Source: JBKQWK01 sp052139595 (lineage in GTDB: Bacteria > Actinomycetota > Thermoleophilia > UBA2241). From it: a stretch of 24,363 bases of DNA. Every line of letters starts with the position of its first letter. The stretch's first letter is position 1. The notes below the pieces were generated by a model that worked only from the letters and a program-made list of their open reading frames with translations, ran no database searches and was not told the DNA's origin. The stretch is taken from NCBI GenBank assembly GCA_052139595.1, contig JBKQWK010000001.1:1-24363 (forward strand), written 5' to 3'. Shown here piece after piece: positions 22,191 through 24,363 of the stretch. Both the position numbers and the translations under genes were made by a program.

Positions 22191-22693
22191 GCGCGCTCCT
22201 TACCCAGCGTCTCGAAGTCGACCTCGCTCAGGGCTTCTTCTACCAAGCGACGATGATCGGCCTCGGTCAAACTGCGCATGGCCACCTTTTCGGCCGCCAG
22301 GAGAGTAAGGTCAGCCACGCTCGCCTTGAGTTCAAGAATAGCGGCTCGCGTCTCGCGCTCGATCTGTTCGTGGGCACTGGCCAGTGTGCGCTCGGCCTGC
22401 TGCTTGGCAACTGTCGTGATCTCGGCCTTGACCGATTCGCCTGACGCGCGCGAGCGCTCGAGAATCTCTTCGGCCTCGATGCGTACCTCGGCCAGCGTCT
22501 TCTTATACTCGGCGAGCAGCCTCGCCGCCTCAACGCGTGTTTCCTCGGCCGCATCGATGCTCTCCTGAATGCCCTGACGGCGTTGGTCAATCAGGTGCTG
22601 CAGCGGACCAAAGGCGTACCGGCGCAGAAAGAACACTGCGATTCCGAAGGTTATCAGGGTCCACACCATGAGACCCCATGAGAGGTTCAGCAT
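22187..22693 (-). CDS. atpF: ATP synthase b subunit
   Basis: The membrane-anchored peripheral-stalk subunit. Residues 5-24 form the single membrane segment (SWGLMVWTLITFGIAVFFL), followed by RRYAFGPLQHLIDQRRQGI and a long charged coiled coil rich in Glu, Ala and Arg up to about residue 140. 168 residues is typical. The ATG at 22693 has AGAGGA (22699-22704) five bases upstream. Only one b gene is present, so a homodimer is expected. Confidence 0.97.
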   Translation of the reverse strand: MLNLSWGLMVWTLITFGIAVFFLRRYAFGPLQHLIDQRRQGIQESIDAAEETRVEAARLLAEYKKTLAEVRIEAEEILERSRASGESVKAEITTVAKQQAERTLASAHEQIERETRAAILELKASVADLTLLAAEKVAMRSLTEADHRRLVEEALSEVDFETLGKERA

Positions 22694-22729
22694 GTCAGTC
22701 CTCTTTCCGGCTGGTCGAACGCCCGACCT

Positions 22730-22963
22730 CTACTTGACGACGAAGAGGAGAATGAGGCTGATCACGAAGGCATACAGAGCCAGCGCCTCAATGATACCGA
22801 TACCGATAAACATGTTCGTACGAATATCACCCGATAGCTCCGGCTGACGTGCAATGCTTTCCAGGGCGCTACCAATCATCACGCCCAAGCCGATACCGGG
22901 TCCAATAACCCCCAACCCGATTGCCAAGCCAGCGCCAAGGTATCTCGCTGCCTGTGGGTCCAT
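22730..22963 (-). CDS. atpE: ATP synthase c subunit (proton type)
   Basis: This 77-residue hairpin protein forms the rotor ring in the membrane. Helix 1 holds the Gly-rich GLAIGLGVIGPGIGLGVMIG; the polar loop is ARQPELSGD; helix 2 carries the ion-binding carboxylate Glu59 in IIEALALYAFVISLILLFVV. Sodium-specific rings use a Gln in helix 1 (GQG) and Ser/Thr right after the Glu (EST). Here these positions are Leu26 (GLG) and Ala60 (EAL), so protons are the likely coupling ion; this is inference from known ring structures. An almost ideal AAGGAGG seven bases before the ATG suits a subunit needed in many copies. Confidence 0.98.
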   Translation of the reverse strand: MDPQAARYLGAGLAIGLGVIGPGIGLGVMIGSALESIARQPELSGDIRTNMFIGIGIIEALALYAFVISLILLFVVK

Positions 22964-22970
22964 TCACCTG

Positions 22971-22977
22971 CCTCCTT
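22971..22977 (-). promoter_or_regulatory. Strong ribosome-binding site of atpE
   Basis: AAGGAGG on the minus strand, seven bases before ATG 22963. It is the best Shine-Dalgarno match in the window, consistent with the high copy number of the c subunit. Confidence 0.85.
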
Positions 22978-22995
22978 GATTTACACCTACATCAC

Positions 22996-23014
22996 GCAAT
23001 GCAGAGTGCACTGC
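22996..23014 (-). other. Hairpin in the atpB-atpE gap
   Basis: On the minus strand GCAGTGCA and TGCATTGC pair over eight positions (one G-U) around a CTC loop, in the 65-base gap and about 33 bases before the atpE start. It has no T-run. A place for mRNA processing or for setting c-subunit yield is possible; this is inference. Confidence 0.4.
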
Positions 23015-23028
23015 TTGGCCTTCCACCA

Positions 23029-23886
23029 TCAGCCTTCTTCCTCGAGGGCGCTGCTCAAGTAAACCGCCGAGAGAATGGCAAAAATGAACGCTTGAATGAA
23101 CGCGATAAAGAGCTCAAATAAGAAGAGCACCGCCGACCCCGCCTGCAAAATACCGGCAATGAGGTAGCTCTGAAAGAGCACAGCCATGGCAAAGAAAACC
23201 GCCATGATTGCGTGTCCGGCGAGCATGTTAGCAAAGAGACGAACAGAGAGCGAAACCAGACGGAAAACTTCGCTGACGATATGCATGACGAAGATAAGCT
23301 GGCGAAGCACTGGTGGTGCGGTCGAAATCTTCCATCCCCTCACGTAGCCAAGAGCCCCCTTCTTGCGCATCCCAGCGTAATGAGTGAACACGAAGGTTAG
23401 CAGAGCCAGAGCGATGGTAACGTTCAGATTGCCGGTCACTGCATAAAAAGCCAGCTGATTATGAGCACCAAACGGCAGCGGTATCCAGGCAACAAGGTTA
23501 CAGAGAAGAATGAAGATGAAAAGACCGCCGATGAAGGGGAACCAGATGTCGAGGCCCTCTCTCATAACCGATCCGGCGATGGCATCGTGAGTAAGCCCGT
23601 ACAGTCCCTCAACAGCCGTCTGAATTCGTCCGGGACGCCGCTTCAAGACGCGCGAAATCGCCAGCGACCCGATAACGACGATCGCCGTCACGATCCACAG
23701 ATAGATGACGCCTTTGGTGATGGAAAGATCGAGCGGCCCGATTTTCGGCAGGTGAATGATCGGGTGCAGGGTAAACTCTTCGGCAACCTGTGCCTGCTCT
23801 TTGTGCCCGCCGGGAATGAGGAACAGGCCTACAACCACGGCAAGGGTACCAGCTGCGATTAGCCAGCGACGGAGACGCTTGCTCAT
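23029..23886 (-). CDS. atpB: ATP synthase a subunit
   Basis: The stator channel protein of F0. It has an N-terminal hydrophobic segment (8-24) and five more membrane helices. The essential arginine lies in VSLSVRLFANMLAGH (Arg216), and helix 5 reads FLFELFIAFIQAFIFAILSA with the conserved Glu and Gln. 285 residues, slightly long because of the N-terminal segment before LHPIIHLP. ATG at 23886 lies seven bases after the stop of the AtpI-like gene with GAGGG just upstream. Genes B, E, F, H, A, G, D and C then follow in the standard order. Confidence 0.98.
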   Translation of the reverse strand: MSKRLRRWLIAAGTLAVVVGLFLIPGGHKEQAQVAEEFTLHPIIHLPKIGPLDLSITKGVIYLWIVTAIVVIGSLAISRVLKRRPGRIQTAVEGLYGLTHDAIAGSVMREGLDIWFPFIGGLFIFILLCNLVAWIPLPFGAHNQLAFYAVTGNLNVTIALALLTFVFTHYAGMRKKGALGYVRGWKISTAPPVLRQLIFVMHIVSEVFRLVSLSVRLFANMLAGHAIMAVFFAMAVLFQSYLIAGILQAGSAVLFLFELFIAFIQAFIFAILSAVYLSSALEEEG

Positions 23887-23893
23887 AGGACCC

Positions 23894-24292
23894 TCACTGA
23901 GAGTGGGCCGACAGCGTCGGATTGGCGATCAAGCGAACGAACACGTAAACCGTGTAGGCACCAAGAAACCCGAAGGCAGCGTCGACAAGCGCCGGCCGAC
24001 ACCAGACGGCTACGGCAATCAAGACCCCAAGAACAACCGCAAAACGAAGTACCATGCCACCCAGCGCCACCGCTACGGCGGCGCTCGACGAAGCTTGACG
24101 AGCGCTCCCGGCAGCAAGCAACTCCAGCGCCCAATAGACGACCACCAGAGCTGCACCAACACTGGTGGCCCACATCGGTCTGCCAAGAAGACCAGCGAGC
24201 GCGGCAGCAACAGCCACCAAGCCGACGAGTATCAGCCCCACTGAACGTTGCGAGATCGTCTGTCGATGACTTTTGCCTGTTACAACCTGCAA
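23894..24292 (-). CDS. atpI: AtpI-like ATP synthase accessory membrane protein
   Basis: A 132-residue protein with four hydrophobic helices (about 16-36, 40-60, 70-95 and 102-124), placed just before atpB where AtpI normally lies. AtpI helps c-ring assembly in some bacteria and is poorly conserved, so the call rests on helix layout, size and position. The frame begins with TTG at 24292 with AGGG six bases upstream; a GTG 17 codons on (start of VGLILVGLVAVAA) is an alternative. It follows the upstream gene by eight bases. Confidence 0.7.
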   Translation of the reverse strand: MQVVTGKSHRQTISQRSVGLILVGLVAVAAALAGLLGRPMWATSVGAALVVVYWALELLAAGSARQASSSAAVAVALGGMVLRFAVVLGVLIAVAVWCRPALVDAAFGFLGAYTVYVFVRLIANPTLSAHSQ

Positions 24293-24300
24293 GAGTAACC

Positions 24301-24363
24301 CTACTTCGTCTCTTGATACACGGCATACAGAGCCAATCCGCAGCCGGCGAACACGCCGATGAG
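24301..24363 (-). CDS. C-terminal end of an AtpZ-like small membrane protein (5' part outside the window)
   Basis: Reading in from the right edge, one frame gives LIGVFAGCGLALYAVYQETK then TAG at 24303-24301. A Gly-rich membrane helix ending in a short charged tail, directly before atpI, is the usual layout of AtpZ (AtpR/ATPase gene 1 type). Only 20 residues are visible, so the call is tentative. Confidence 0.5.
   Translation of the reverse strand, partial: LIGVFAGCGLALYAVYQETK

Noticed and set aside
1..24363. tRNA, rRNA, riboswitch, CRISPR array, insertion sequence or prophage.
   Set aside because: No repeat-spacer pattern, transposase or phage protein motif, or RNA gene was seen by reading; gaps between genes are at most about 125 bases.

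Overview
This 24.4 kb window is GC-rich, and every gene I can support lies on the minus strand, so the transcripts run from the right end to the left. Order and content suggest a deep-branching or unusual member of the Actinomycetota. A complete F-type ATP synthase operon (atpI-like, B, E, F, H, A, G, D, C) is followed directly by murA. A phosphomannomutase / bifunctional phosphoglucose-phosphomannose isomerase / adenosylhomocysteinase block recalls the pmmA-manA-sahH neighbourhood of actinobacteria. There is a LytR-CpsA-Psr (LCP) wall-polymer ligase and many GTG starts. I cannot name the genus.

Layout, in transcription order. (1) 24363-17310: tail of an AtpZ-like gene, an AtpI-like membrane protein, then the eight ATP synthase subunit genes; the c subunit looks proton-specific. 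(2) 17283-15937: murA behind its own probable promoter, with the start codon six bases after a TATACT box, so probably a leaderless mRNA. (3) 15838-12231: an LCP protein with an extra C-terminal domain, translationally overlapped by a second membrane-anchored protein that I read as a catalytically dead LCP domain joined to an SGNH-like segment. This second protein is the most novel gene here. (4) 12159-10109: an O-antigen-ligase-type polymerase with a C-terminal TPR region, again with TATACT just before its ATG. (5) 9994-4927: sugar-precursor genes, namely UDP-glucose 6-dehydrogenase, a sugar-1-phosphate nucleotidyltransferase, a phosphomannomutase/phosphoglucomutase and a phosphoglucose/phosphomannose isomerase. 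(6) 4803-1771: a short, divergent purine-nucleoside-phosphorylase-like protein containing a 39-bp tandem duplication, adenosylhomocysteinase, and methylthioribose-1-phosphate isomerase. (7) 1774-1: a second sugar nucleotidyltransferase and the start of a ComF-type phosphoribosyltransferase.

Together the middle genes form a wall-polysaccharide module: hexose-phosphate interconversion, activation to NDP-sugars and UDP-glucuronate, polymerisation or ligation by the Wzy/WaaL-type protein, and attachment to peptidoglycan by LCP proteins next to murA. No glycosyltransferase or flippase is present, so the assembly genes must lie elsewhere. The ahcY-mtnA part serves S-adenosylhomocysteine and methylthioadenosine recycling. 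Genes are tightly packed: seven junctions have a 4-base stop/start overlap, and no gap exceeds about 125 bases. I saw no tRNA, rRNA, CRISPR array, insertion sequence or phage gene.
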